From an uncultured Rhodospirillales bacterium (GTDB lineage Bacteria; Pseudomonadota; Alphaproteobacteria; Acetobacterales; Acetobacteraceae), in the NCBI GenBank assembly GCA_903924855.1, contig CAIYCW010000111.1, positions 1 through 32,237 on the forward strand: a DNA stretch of 32,237 nucleotides. Direction: 5' to 3'. Below, piece by piece: positions 14,374 to 22,282 of this stretch. The stretch's first letter is position 1; each line of letters begins with the position of its first letter. Under the pieces are notes generated by a model that made no database searches, was not told where the DNA came from, and saw nothing but the letters and a program-made list of their open reading frames with translations. Position numbers and translations under genes: made by a program.

Positions 14374-16262
14374 GGCAGCACCCGAAGCGGTGCGATCAGC
14401 CGTCCGCCCAGCAGCCGCAGATCCCCGCTGAGCACGCCGAAGATGCCGCTTGGCAGATACAGCGAGAACACGATCAGCAACAGACCGCTGCCCAGGGTCT
14501 TGAACTGTGCCAGCGGCTGGAACAGCGTGGGCAGCAGCGTCAACAGCGCCACGCCGAACAGCGGGCCGAACAACGTGCCCTCACCGCCCACCACCAGCAT
14601 CGCCAGCATCTGCAGCGACAGCGGCGTGCCCACCATCTCCGGCGACAGGAACTGGAAATAGAACGCATACAGACTGCCGGAGATCGACCCAAGCCCGGCA
14701 CTGATGCAGAACACCGCAAGCTTGTGGCGCGGCACGTTGATCCCAAGCGCCGCCGCCGCCAGCGGATCGGCCCTAATCGCCATCAACGCCCGGCCGAAAC
14801 TGCCGCGCATGCCACCCGCCAGCAGGCCAAGCGCCACCGCCAGCACGAACGCCATCAGATAATAGGCGCGAAGCGGCGTGTCGAAGCGAAACCCGGCAAC
14901 CGAGAACGGCGGAATCCCCACCAGCCCGGAAGGCCCGCCGGTCAGGCTCTCCAGCCCCACCGTCAGGCTGTCCACCAACAGGCCGAAGGCAAGTGTCGCA
15001 ATCGCCAGATACAGCCCGCGCAACCGCATCGTCCCCAGCGCCATCACCGTGGCCGCCAGCAGCGAGATCGCAAGCCCCACAAGCGTGCCCAGCAGCGGCG
15101 GCAGATGAAACTGCACCGCCAGCACGCTCGCCGTGTAGCCGCCGATCGCCATGAACCCGGCCTGGCCCAGGCTCACCTGGCCGGCATAGCCCATCAGCAC
15201 ATCCAGCCCCAGCACCGAGACGAACACGATCAGCGTGATGATCGCCGAGCTCATCAGCCCCGAGCCCTGCAGCGCCCACGGCACGCCCGCGAACAGCAGA
15301 ACCGCCCCGATCACCGCCAGAACCGGCCCCTGCCGCCGGCCGATCCGGATCACCGCGCGCTGCACCCGCGGCTCGTCACGCACATCCTGCCGCCGCGTCG
15401 GCCCCGCCGAAAACAGCCCCGAAGGCCGCCACACCAGCACCGCCAGCAGCAGCACCAGCGCCAGCGCATTGCTGAACAGGGACGACACATAGGCCGCCGC
15501 CAGCTGTGTCGCGATGCCCAGGAACAACCCGCCCGCCACCGCGCCCAGTGGCGAGCCGATGCCGCCGATCACCGCCGCGATGAAGCCGAAGATGGTGTAC
15601 ATCCGCCCGGTGTCGAACTGAAACGAGGTGATAGGCCCCATCACCACACCGCCCAGCGCCCCCACCGCGGCCGCCAGCACAAAGCTGAGCAGCTGCATGC
15701 GCCCGACCCCGATACCCATCAGCGACGCCGCCAGCGGATTCTCCGCGCACGCCCGAAACGCCCGCCCGGCGCGGGTGCGCGCCAGCAGCACGCCCTGCAC
15801 CAGCGTCACCACCAGCGTCAGCCCCACCAGCCACAGCCCCTGCGTCGGCACCAGCAGCCCCGCCAGATGGATCGGCCGCTCACCGGAAAACGACGACAAG
15901 GTGGTGGACTGGCTGCCCCAGATCACCAGGCTGCCACCCTCCAGCAGCGTCAGCAGCCCCGCCGTCAGAATGAACATGCTGCTGGTCGGAAGCCTGCGCA
16001 GCCCCGGCACGAACACCGCCGCCCCCAGCCCCGCCGCCAGGCACCCGGTCACCGCCACCGCCACCAGCCCGCCCGCCATTACCGGCACGTCGTAGGACTG
16101 CTCCAGCGTCGCCGTCAGCAGGGCCGCCACAATGCAGAACGCGCCCTGCGCCAGGTTGATCGCGGACGCCACCCGATGCACCAGCGAAAACCCGATCGCC
16201 AGCAGCGCAAAGATGCAGCCCTGCAACACACCGCCAATGACGATCTGCACGGCCTCAAGCAT
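14370..16262 (-). CDS. Fused LivH-LivM ABC transporter permease
   Basis: 630 residues comprising two permease modules in one chain. Residues 1 to about 290 match LivH, starting AVQIVIGGVLQGCIFALLAI and continuing with the SAINLAQGAFCIVAALL helix. A charged linker follows (TRRQDVRDEPRVQRAVIR, about 293-310). The rest matches LivM, with the DVLMGYAGQVSLGQAGFMAI segment and a membrane-rich C-terminus. LivH and LivM are usually separate genes; here there is no internal stop or frameshift, so it is a real fusion that fixes 1:1 stoichiometry. It starts 11 nt after the first binding-protein gene and overlaps livG by 4 nt. Confidence 0.92.
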   Translation of the reverse strand: MLEAVQIVIGGVLQGCIFALLAIGFSLVHRVASAINLAQGAFCIVAALLTATLEQSYDVPVMAGGLVAVAVTGCLAAGLGAAVFVPGLRRLPTSSMFILTAGLLTLLEGGSLVIWGSQSTTLSSFSGERPIHLAGLLVPTQGLWLVGLTLVVTLVQGVLLARTRAGRAFRACAENPLAASLMGIGVGRMQLLSFVLAAAVGALGGVVMGPITSFQFDTGRMYTIFGFIAAVIGGIGSPLGAVAGGLFLGIATQLAAAYVSSLFSNALALVLLLAVLVWRPSGLFSAGPTRRQDVRDEPRVQRAVIRIGRRQGPVLAVIGAVLLFAGVPWALQGSGLMSSAIITLIVFVSVLGLDVLMGYAGQVSLGQAGFMAIGGYTASVLAVQFHLPPLLGTLVGLAISLLAATVMALGTMRLRGLYLAIATLAFGLLVDSLTVGLESLTGGPSGLVGIPPFSVAGFRFDTPLRAYYLMAFVLAVALGLLAGGMRGSFGRALMAIRADPLAAAALGINVPRHKLAVFCISAGLGSISGSLYAFYFQFLSPEMVGTPLSLQMLAMLVVGGEGTLFGPLFGVALLTLLPTLFQPLAQFKTLGSGLLLIVFSLYLPSGIFGVLSGDLRLLGGRLIAPLRVLP

Positions 16263-16273
16263 GGCTCAAGCCC

Positions 16274-17470
16274 TCACAGCTTTTCGCCGCCCGGCTTGCT
16301 CACAATCGTCCAGACCTTGCGATCCGGCTGCCAGCGCGTCACCACGGCACCGCTCTCATCCAGCCCGCGCTGCGGCGTCCTCTCGAAATCATACACGCCG
16401 TTCACCCCGCCCCAGCCCTTCACGCCGGCAAGCCAGGCGCGCATCTGCTCGGCGCCGGCACCGGTGCCCAGCTGGCGCAATGCCGCCACCGCCAGCATCG
16501 CCGGGTCCCAGGCATGGGCAAGCGCGATATCCGGCGTCACCCCCGCCGCCGCATAGGCGGCAAACATCGGCGTCTGCGCCGCCGTCACCCGTGGATCAAG
16601 GCTCACCTCCGGCCCGTGCGGCGGCCATTGGGTGGACATGAACAGCATCTCCGCGGGCGTGAAGCCGGCATATTGCTGCATCTGCGCCACCGTCATGTTG
16701 GCATCCGTGGTGCCCACCGGTACCTCCACCCCACCCTGGATCAGCCCCTTCAACACGGTGCCCATCGGCGCCCCGCTGGTCCAGGCGATCACCGCCTCCG
16801 CCCCCGCGGACTTCATCTGCTGCACCTGGGCCGCCACGCTGACGTCAGACGGGTTGAACTGCACCGAGGCCACCATCTTCAGCCCGGCATTCTCCGGCCG
16901 CCGCATCGCCTCCTCGAAGGCCAGCCTGCCATCCTGGCCGCTGGCATCGGTGCTGGTGATCATCGCAAGCCGGGTGAACCCGCGGCTGCGATAATAGCGC
17001 ACCAGCGCAGGCGCGGTGTCATGGGTCGAGACAAAGGCCGAGAACAGCCGGCTGCCCTCCGTCGGATGCACCCCCGGCGAGAAGCAGTACAGCACCGGCC
17101 CATCCGCCATCACCGGCGCCATCGCGTTGCACATCGCAACGATCGCCGAGCCCAGCACGATCGGCGGATGCGCCTCCTTGATCTGATTGGCCAGCTGCAC
17201 CGCAACGGACGGGCTCGATTGATCATCGTGATAGGCAAACTGCAGCCGCGTGCCGCCAATGCCACCCTCGGCGTTGATCACCGTCTGGGCGATCTCCAGC
17301 GACCGCCGCTCGCTCTGTCCCAGAAACGCCGCCCCGCCGGACAGCGGCAGCACCACCGGAATCTCGAACACCGCCTGCGCCCGCGCCCGAGTTACCAGAA
17401 ACGGCGGTGCCAGAAACGGCGGCACCAGCATCAACGCCGCCAGCAGCGCCCAGCCCGACCGCCCGCTCAC
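16274..17470 (-). CDS. ABC transporter periplasmic substrate-binding protein (LivK type), paralogue 1
   Basis: 398 residues with an N-terminal export signal: a basic start, a hydrophobic WALLAALMLVPPFLAPPFLV segment, and a cleavage site near ARAQA. The mature part is a type I periplasmic binding protein (EIPVVLPLSGGAAFLGQSER), with the ligand-contact segments VLGSAIVAMCNAMAPV and MITSTDASGQDG. The start is GTG at 17470, overlapping the upstream paralogue's stop by 4 nt (GTGA). By eye roughly two thirds of residues match paralogue 2 with very few gaps, indicating tandem duplication. Differences cluster in the N-terminal lobe and the VLYCFSP versus VQYCLSP region, which could alter specificity. 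Confidence 0.93.
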   Translation of the reverse strand: MSGRSGWALLAALMLVPPFLAPPFLVTRARAQAVFEIPVVLPLSGGAAFLGQSERRSLEIAQTVINAEGGIGGTRLQFAYHDDQSSPSVAVQLANQIKEAHPPIVLGSAIVAMCNAMAPVMADGPVLYCFSPGVHPTEGSRLFSAFVSTHDTAPALVRYYRSRGFTRLAMITSTDASGQDGRLAFEEAMRRPENAGLKMVASVQFNPSDVSVAAQVQQMKSAGAEAVIAWTSGAPMGTVLKGLIQGGVEVPVGTTDANMTVAQMQQYAGFTPAEMLFMSTQWPPHGPEVSLDPRVTAAQTPMFAAYAAAGVTPDIALAHAWDPAMLAVAALRQLGTGAGAEQMRAWLAGVKGWGGVNGVYDFERTPQRGLDESGAVVTRWQPDRKVWTIVSKPGGEKL

Positions 17471-18636
17471 AGCGGTGCCCCGCCGGGCTTGCTCACGATC
17501 ACCCAGGCCTTCTTGTCCGCCACCCAGCGCGTCACCACCGAATCATTCTCGTCCAGCCCGCGCTGCGGCATCTTCACGAAATCATACACACCGTTGATCC
17601 CGCCCCAGCCGGTGATCCCGGCCATCACCGCGCGGATCTGCTCCGGCGTGGCGCCCGGCCCCGCCTTGCGCAGCGCCGCAATCGCCAACATGCCCGGATC
17701 CCACGCCAGCGCCGCCGCAATATCCGGGCTGACACCTGCGGCCTGATACGCCGCGAACATCGGCGCCTGCGCCGCCACCACCTTCGGATCCAGCGTCACC
17801 TCCGCCCCGTGCGGCGGCCATTCGGAGGACATGAACAGCATCTCCGCCGGCATGAAGGACGCGTATTGCGCCATCTGCGGAAACGTCATGTTGGCATCCG
17901 TCGTGCCCACCGGCACATCCAGCCCGCCCTGCACAATCCCCTTCAGCACCGTGCCCATCGGCGCCCCGCTGGTCCAGACGATCACCGCCTGCGGGTTGGA
18001 CGATTTCATCTGCTGCACCTGCGCCGCCACACTCACGTCAGACGGGTTGAACTGCACCGAGGCGGACAGCGCCACGCCGTCATTCTCAGGCAGTTTCATC
18101 GCCTCCTCAAACCCCTGCCGCCCATCCTGGCCGCTGGCATCGGTGCTGGTGATCAGCGCGATCCGCTTGAAGCCGCGCAGCCGGTAATACCGCACCAGCA
18201 CACGCGCCAGGTCATGCGTCGAGATGAAGGAGGTGAACACCCGGCTGCCATCGGCCGGATGAATGCCGGGCGACAGGCAATACTGCACCGAACTCTCCTG
18301 CAGCACCGGCACCATCGCGTTGCACATGGCAACGATGGCCGAGCCCAGCACCACCGGCGGGCTCTTCGCCTTGATCTGGTTGGCCAGCTGCACCGCCACC
18401 TGCGGGCTCGACTGATCATCGTTGAAGGTGAAATGCACCTTCACCGGATCGGCCTCGGCATTGGCCACGCTCTCCGCAATCTCCAAAGCCTTGCGTTCGC
18501 CCTGGCCCAGAAACGCCGCCCCCCCGGTCAGCGGCAGCACCACCGGGATCTCGATCGGCTCCGCGGCGCGCGCGCCGATCGGGGTGGAACAGACAGCGGC
18601 GAGCAAGGCGGTTCGAAGGAGGCTGCGCGGCTTCAT
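17467..18636 (-). CDS. ABC transporter periplasmic substrate-binding protein (LivK type), paralogue 2
   Basis: 389 residues with a Sec signal peptide (MKPRSLLRTALLAAVCSTPI then GARAA before the mature EPIEIPVVLPL). It is a type I periplasmic binding fold, with LTGGAAFLGQGER, VLGSAIVAMCNAMVPV, ITSTDASGQDG and the C-terminal WGGINGVYDF all shared with paralogue 1. It is the first gene of the Liv-type operon. The ATG at 18636 is preceded by AAGGGGAT with about 7-nt spacing, and the upstream extension of the frame to 18696 runs into the palindromic repeat, so it is rejected. The short distance to repeat copy B (44 nt) means the repeat may lie in or just before the leader of this operon. Confidence 0.93.
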   Translation of the reverse strand: MKPRSLLRTALLAAVCSTPIGARAAEPIEIPVVLPLTGGAAFLGQGERKALEIAESVANAEADPVKVHFTFNDDQSSPQVAVQLANQIKAKSPPVVLGSAIVAMCNAMVPVLQESSVQYCLSPGIHPADGSRVFTSFISTHDLARVLVRYYRLRGFKRIALITSTDASGQDGRQGFEEAMKLPENDGVALSASVQFNPSDVSVAAQVQQMKSSNPQAVIVWTSGAPMGTVLKGIVQGGLDVPVGTTDANMTFPQMAQYASFMPAEMLFMSSEWPPHGAEVTLDPKVVAAQAPMFAAYQAAGVSPDIAAALAWDPGMLAIAALRKAGPGATPEQIRAVMAGITGWGGINGVYDFVKMPQRGLDENDSVVTRWVADKKAWVIVSKPGGAPL

Positions 18637-18679
18637 GTCGGAATCCCCTTTGGAGTGCTTAGGCAAGAGCAAGCAAGGT

Positions 18680-18819
18680 CTTCTTTTTGTGAACAAAAAG
18701 AAGCAAAAAAACTTTATTCGTTAGCTGACGGCGGAGCGCGTGTTGATTCCGTGAGAAACGGGCCTGGATCGAGAGCCAAAGAAAGAAAGTTTTTGCTTCT
18801 TTTTTCAAAAAGAAGCGCT
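18680..18819 (-). repeat. 140-bp composite palindromic intergenic element, copy B
   Basis: Reverse-complement copy of the element at 2196-2335. The 35-bp end at 18680-18714 carries a perfect 11-bp hairpin (arms 18680-18690 and 18693-18703, loop GA). The end at 18785-18819 carries a perfect 10-bp hairpin (arms 18795-18804 and 18807-18816, loop TC). Both ends match copy A exactly over 35 bp, and the core is again 70 bp long although I see no convincing sequence similarity there. It starts 9 nt after the quinone oxidoreductase stop and ends 43 nt before the first binding-protein gene. The end nearest the stop codon is the opposite one from copy A, so insertion direction relative to transcription is not fixed. 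Confidence 0.9.
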
Positions 18820-18828
18820 TTTCTTCCT

Positions 18829-19833
18829 TCATCCCTCCGCCCCCGGCACCAGCACCACACGCCGCCCCCCGCTCGCCCGGTCGCGCACCATGGCCAGCCC
18901 TCGCGCCGCCTCGGCCAAGGGCAGCGTCACCGCCTCGGGCGGATGCAGATGGCCCTGCTCATACAGCCTGAAGATTTCGGCAAAACATTCCGCCACCCGC
19001 TCAGGCCGGCGCTTGCGATAGTCGCTGATCTGCAGGCCGCTGACCTCGATGTTCTTCACCAGCAGGTAGTTCGCCTTGACCGAGGGAATCCGCCCGGCGG
19101 CAAACCCCACCACCACCAGCCGCCCGCACCAGGCAAGCGCCCGCAGCGCCGCGTCGAACGCATCGCCACCGATCGGGTCGATCACCAGATCGGCGAGATC
19201 GCCGCCATTGGCCGCCCGCACCTGCTCGCGCAGCGCATCGCGCAGATCCGGCACCGACAGATCGATCACCGCATCCGCCCCGGCCTCCAGCACAGCCGCG
19301 CCACGCTCCGGCCGCGACACGCCGGCCAGCACGCGCGCCCCCATCGCCTTGGCAAGCTGGATGGCGGCAATGCCCACGGCCCCCGACGCCCCCAGCACCA
19401 GCACCGTCTCACCCCCGGCCAGCCTGCCGCGCTCGCGCAGCGCAAACCAGGCCGTGTCATAGGCCAGGCTCATCGAGGCCGCCGCCACGGCGGACAGCCC
19501 ATCCGGCAGCCGATACGCCTGGTCGGCCCTCACACAGACCTGCTCGGCATAGCCGCCGATCTCGGCCATCGCCAGCACCCGATCGCCCGGCCGCAGCCCC
19601 GTCACCCCGGCCCCGCAGGCAAGGATGGTCCCGGCCGGCCCCTTGCCCGGGGTGAAGGGCAGTTTCGGCAGAAACTGATAGGTGCCGCCCACCACCAGCA
19701 GATCGACGAAATTCACCGGCACCGCGTCCACCCGCAGCAGAATCTCATCAGGCCCCGGCATGGGCGCCGCCACCTCGCCCAGCGTCACATCCTCAACCGG
19801 GCCGAAGCCCCGCACCAGCGCCGCGCGCATCAT
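18829..19833 (-). CDS. Zinc-independent quinone oxidoreductase / enoyl reductase-like MDR protein
   Basis: 334 residues of the medium-chain dehydrogenase/reductase superfamily. The N-terminal GroES-like domain includes RVDAVPVNFVDLLVVGGTYQ and the NADPH-binding Rossmann motif is GASGAVG at 148-154. Structural zinc ligands are absent, placing it with quinone oxidoreductases (QOR) and acryloyl/crotonyl-type reductases. It uses NADPH to reduce a quinone or an activated double bond. Its start overlaps the acyl-CoA ligase stop by 4 nt (ATGA), favouring an acyl-CoA or unsaturated pathway intermediate as substrate. It is last in the coxG-ligase-oxidoreductase operon and is followed 9 nt later by repeat copy B. 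Confidence 0.85.
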   Translation of the reverse strand: MMRAALVRGFGPVEDVTLGEVAAPMPGPDEILLRVDAVPVNFVDLLVVGGTYQFLPKLPFTPGKGPAGTILACGAGVTGLRPGDRVLAMAEIGGYAEQVCVRADQAYRLPDGLSAVAAASMSLAYDTAWFALRERGRLAGGETVLVLGASGAVGIAAIQLAKAMGARVLAGVSRPERGAAVLEAGADAVIDLSVPDLRDALREQVRAANGGDLADLVIDPIGGDAFDAALRALAWCGRLVVVGFAAGRIPSVKANYLLVKNIEVSGLQISDYRKRRPERVAECFAEIFRLYEQGHLHPPEAVTLPLAEAARGLAMVRDRASGGRRVVLVPGAEG

Positions 19834-21473
19834 GCCGCTCCCACGCCTGCAAACCGCACCGGCACCGGCTGCAACGCGCCCTCCGCCACCATGCGCTGCA
19901 GATCACGCTTGACGATCTTGCCGCTGGGCGTCAGCGGCAGGGAGGGCACGATCAGCAGATATTCCGGCATGTCGTAGCGCGACAGACCCTCTGCATCGAG
20001 ATGTCCGAGCAGCCCCGCGCCATCGATGCTCTGCCCGGCCCGCGGCACCACCGCCAGGCACACCTTCTCGCCCAGCCGCGCATCCGGCACCGGAAACGCC
20101 GCCACCTTGTCGATCGCGTCATGGCGCATCGCCAGCGCCTCGATGCGTGCCGGGTAGATGTTGTGCCCGCCGCGGATGATCAGATCCTTCTTGCGCCCGA
20201 CGATGCGCAGAAACCCCTGCGCGTCCATCCAGCCCACATCGCCGGTCAGAAACCAGCCCTGGCTGTTGAACGACGCCTCGGTGGTCTGCTGATCGTCGAA
20301 ATAGCCCAGCATCAGGCTGGCCCCACGCCCGCCGATCTGCCCCACCTCGCCCGGCGCCACCTCCACATCCGGATCATCCTGCGACCAGATCTTCACCTCA
20401 TAACCCGGGCAGGCCCGGCCGCAGCTGTTGGTGATCATCTCCGGATCATCGCTCGGCAGCGTGTATTGATGCGAGCAGGTCTCCGTCATGCCGTAGCCGC
20501 TCTGCGGCACCACGCCATACTGCATCAGCGCCGCGATCACCTCGGCGGTGGCGGCCGCCCCCGAGATGCGAAACCCGGTGACACGGCCAAGCCTGTCCGC
20601 CTTGCGCGCGCGCAGCTCGCTCAACAGGTCGATCGCATGGGTCGGCACGCCGAACAGGAAGGTGGCACCGGTCTCCACCAGCCGGTCATACAGGCTGGCA
20701 CCACGCGGCAGGTCGTGCACCACCAGCTCGCCACCCGCCACGATGGAGGTGATCAGCGCGCCCAGCCCCAGATTATGGCTCAAAGGGCTCATCGTGTAGG
20801 TCACAGACTCCGGCCCAAACCGCCAGTCCCGCGCCATCGCGCGCGCATTGGCCAGCAGCGTGTTGTCGCTGTGCATCACCCCTTTCGGCTGGCCCGTGGT
20901 GCCAGAGGTGAACGGCAGATAGATGATGCGGTTCGGATCGCTGTTGGCCGGCGTCTCAGGTGCGTTCGCATCGATCGGCAGCCCCCGCGCCTCCCCCAGC
21001 CGATAGACATGACGCAGCGACGGCACGGCCTCACTCGCCGTGAAGATATCGGCCCGCGCCGCATCGGCGCCGTAGCCGGGCTGGGCGATCAACGCCACCG
21101 CGCGCATCCGCTCGCACAGCGCCACAATGTCCGCCACCGTGTGGTCGCGGTGCAGCGACAGGCAGCAGACATAGCCGTTGCGCGAACAGGCCAGCAGCGC
21201 GATCGCGGTCTCCACCCGGCTCGGCAGCCACACCGCCACACGCTGGCCGATGCGCACGCCGCGCGCCGCCATGTCATGCGCCAGCGCATCGGCGGCAGCC
21301 ACGATGTCACGATACGACATCACCCCCAGCCGATCCCGCGCCGCCGGCGCCTGTGGTGTCGTCCGCGCATGGCGGGCGGCGATGGCATAGATCGTCTCAT
21401 CCGCCCAATGCCCGGCGCGCGTATACTCTTCCAGCGCCGTCCGGCTCAGCAGGGTCAGCATCGTGTTGCTCAT
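19830..21473 (-). CDS. Acyl-CoA synthetase, class I adenylate-forming (cyclohexanecarboxylate-CoA ligase-like)
   Basis: 547 residues. The P-loop TSGTTGQPKG is at 189-198, the A5 motif YGMTE at 327-331, then A7 LTGDVGWMD, the hinge GRKKDLIIRGGHNIYP and the C-terminal catalytic Lys in PLTPSGKIVK (about 519). It activates a carboxylate with ATP and then CoA. The overall sequence resembles ligases for cyclic or medium-chain carboxylates such as AliA, but specificity cannot be read directly. The ATG at 21473 overlaps the coxG stop by 4 nt; an ATG 12 nt downstream is possible. The frame extends upstream to 21518 inside coxG without support. It probably activates the acid formed after ring oxidation or opening. 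Confidence 0.9.
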   Translation of the reverse strand: MSNTMLTLLSRTALEEYTRAGHWADETIYAIAARHARTTPQAPAARDRLGVMSYRDIVAAADALAHDMAARGVRIGQRVAVWLPSRVETAIALLACSRNGYVCCLSLHRDHTVADIVALCERMRAVALIAQPGYGADAARADIFTASEAVPSLRHVYRLGEARGLPIDANAPETPANSDPNRIIYLPFTSGTTGQPKGVMHSDNTLLANARAMARDWRFGPESVTYTMSPLSHNLGLGALITSIVAGGELVVHDLPRGASLYDRLVETGATFLFGVPTHAIDLLSELRARKADRLGRVTGFRISGAAATAEVIAALMQYGVVPQSGYGMTETCSHQYTLPSDDPEMITNSCGRACPGYEVKIWSQDDPDVEVAPGEVGQIGGRGASLMLGYFDDQQTTEASFNSQGWFLTGDVGWMDAQGFLRIVGRKKDLIIRGGHNIYPARIEALAMRHDAIDKVAAFPVPDARLGEKVCLAVVPRAGQSIDGAGLLGHLDAEGLSRYDMPEYLLIVPSLPLTPSGKIVKRDLQRMVAEGALQPVPVRFAGVGAA

Positions 21474-22081
21474 GACCGGCCCATCATCCTGCGAATGGCA
21501 CTCCACAACGCGGCCCAAAGCAAGGCAAAGCCCGAGATCGGCCTGGCCGGCGGGGCAGGGGGTGGCGGCGATGCGGGGGACGCCATCACAGCCTCCACCA
21601 CCGCCTCACTCTCCGGCTCAGGCTTCGGCTCGGCATCGATCAGCGCTTGCAGATTGCCGGCGAACTGCCGGATCAGCTGCGCCGCCACCTCCTGGATCAT
21701 CCCGGCCCCACGGCCATACTGCGCAACCGAGCCGGACAGGGTCAGATTGGTGTGGATCAGCACGCGCGACCCCGCCTCGATCGGCTCCAGCCGGAACCCC
21801 ACAACCGCACTCGCCCCGCCACGCCCCTTGGCATCCGTCCCGGCCGCCTTCACCTGCGCCGTCTGCGCCGCGTCATCGATGTCCTCGAATGTGGCGGTGC
21901 CAGCAAAGCTCAACGCCACCGGCCCAAGCCGCACGCCCACCTTGCCCTTGTAGGTCCGCTCATCGACCTTCGCCGTCAGCTCCGCCCCCGGCATGCACGG
22001 CGCGATGCGCTCGATATCCATCAGCACACGCCAGGCCTGGGCGGGCGGCAGCGGGACATCAAAGGCGTTGTCGAACTCCAT
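21470..22081 (-). CDS. CoxG-like SRPBCC protein (carbon monoxide dehydrogenase subunit G family)
   Basis: 203 residues. The CoxG/SRPBCC fold covers about 1-150, beginning MEFDNAFDVPLPPAQAWRVL and including CMPGAEL and the YKGKVGVRLGPV strand. It continues into a Pro/Glu/Ala-rich linker (about 151-181) and a hydrophobic, basic tail (SGFALLWAALWSAIRRMM). In CO oxidisers CoxG helps tether the hydroxylase to the membrane, and the tail here fits that role. Its start is 201 nt from the divergently transcribed FAD subunit gene, so it is the first gene of the opposite operon but functionally belongs with the hydroxylases. The stop overlaps the ligase start. Confidence 0.9.
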   Translation of the reverse strand: MEFDNAFDVPLPPAQAWRVLMDIERIAPCMPGAELTAKVDERTYKGKVGVRLGPVALSFAGTATFEDIDDAAQTAQVKAAGTDAKGRGGASAVVGFRLEPIEAGSRVLIHTNLTLSGSVAQYGRGAGMIQEVAAQLIRQFAGNLQALIDAEPKPEPESEAVVEAVMASPASPPPPAPPARPISGFALLWAALWSAIRRMMGRS

Positions 22082-22108
22082 GCGGCCGTCCTGCGCTGCG
22101 GTTTGAAC

Positions 22109-22124
22109 ACCCTGACGTTAGGGT
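22109..22124. promoter_or_regulatory. Near-perfect 16-bp palindrome upstream of coxG
   Basis: ACCCTGACGTTAGGGT is palindromic at 14 of 16 positions, with perfect ACCCT/AGGGT arms. It lies 28-43 nt before the coxG-like start, where an operator or activator site would control the coxG operon. A GGTTTGAA just before it (22100-22107) recurs at 22183-22190. No matching palindrome was noticed elsewhere in the window. Function is inferred from position and symmetry only. Confidence 0.35.
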
Positions 22125-22153
22125 CGGCACCGCGGGGCAGCAAGAAGCGAATT

Positions 22154-22190
22154 GGTCAAAATCGGCACGGCATGCCGGTTTTGGTTTGAA
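22154..22190. promoter_or_regulatory. Dyad in the centre of the divergent promoter region
   Basis: CAAAATCGGC (22157-22166) and GCCGGTTTTG (22174-22183) form an inverted repeat matching at 9 of 10 positions around a 7-nt spacer, with a GGCATGCC core. It sits near the middle of the 201-nt gap between the coxG operon and the hydroxylase operon, so one bound regulator could control both. Parts of it recur at 12759-12808 and 6011-6023. A TTGACG at 22212-22217 could be a -35 for the rightward operon, but no good -10 at standard spacing was found. Confidence 0.35.
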
Positions 22191-22282
22191 TCGTCATTCC
22201 CAGTTACAGCCTTGACGCTGCCGAGCCAGCCCACACACTCTAAGCCCATGAGCACTGGCCCGACGTCCCGGAGCATTTCGCC

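Noticed and set aside
14724..16556. 610-codon plus-strand open frame opposite the LivHM permease
   Set aside because: The minus-strand permease has clear membrane segments and family motifs, while the plus-strand translation is repetitive and polar with no recognisable domain.
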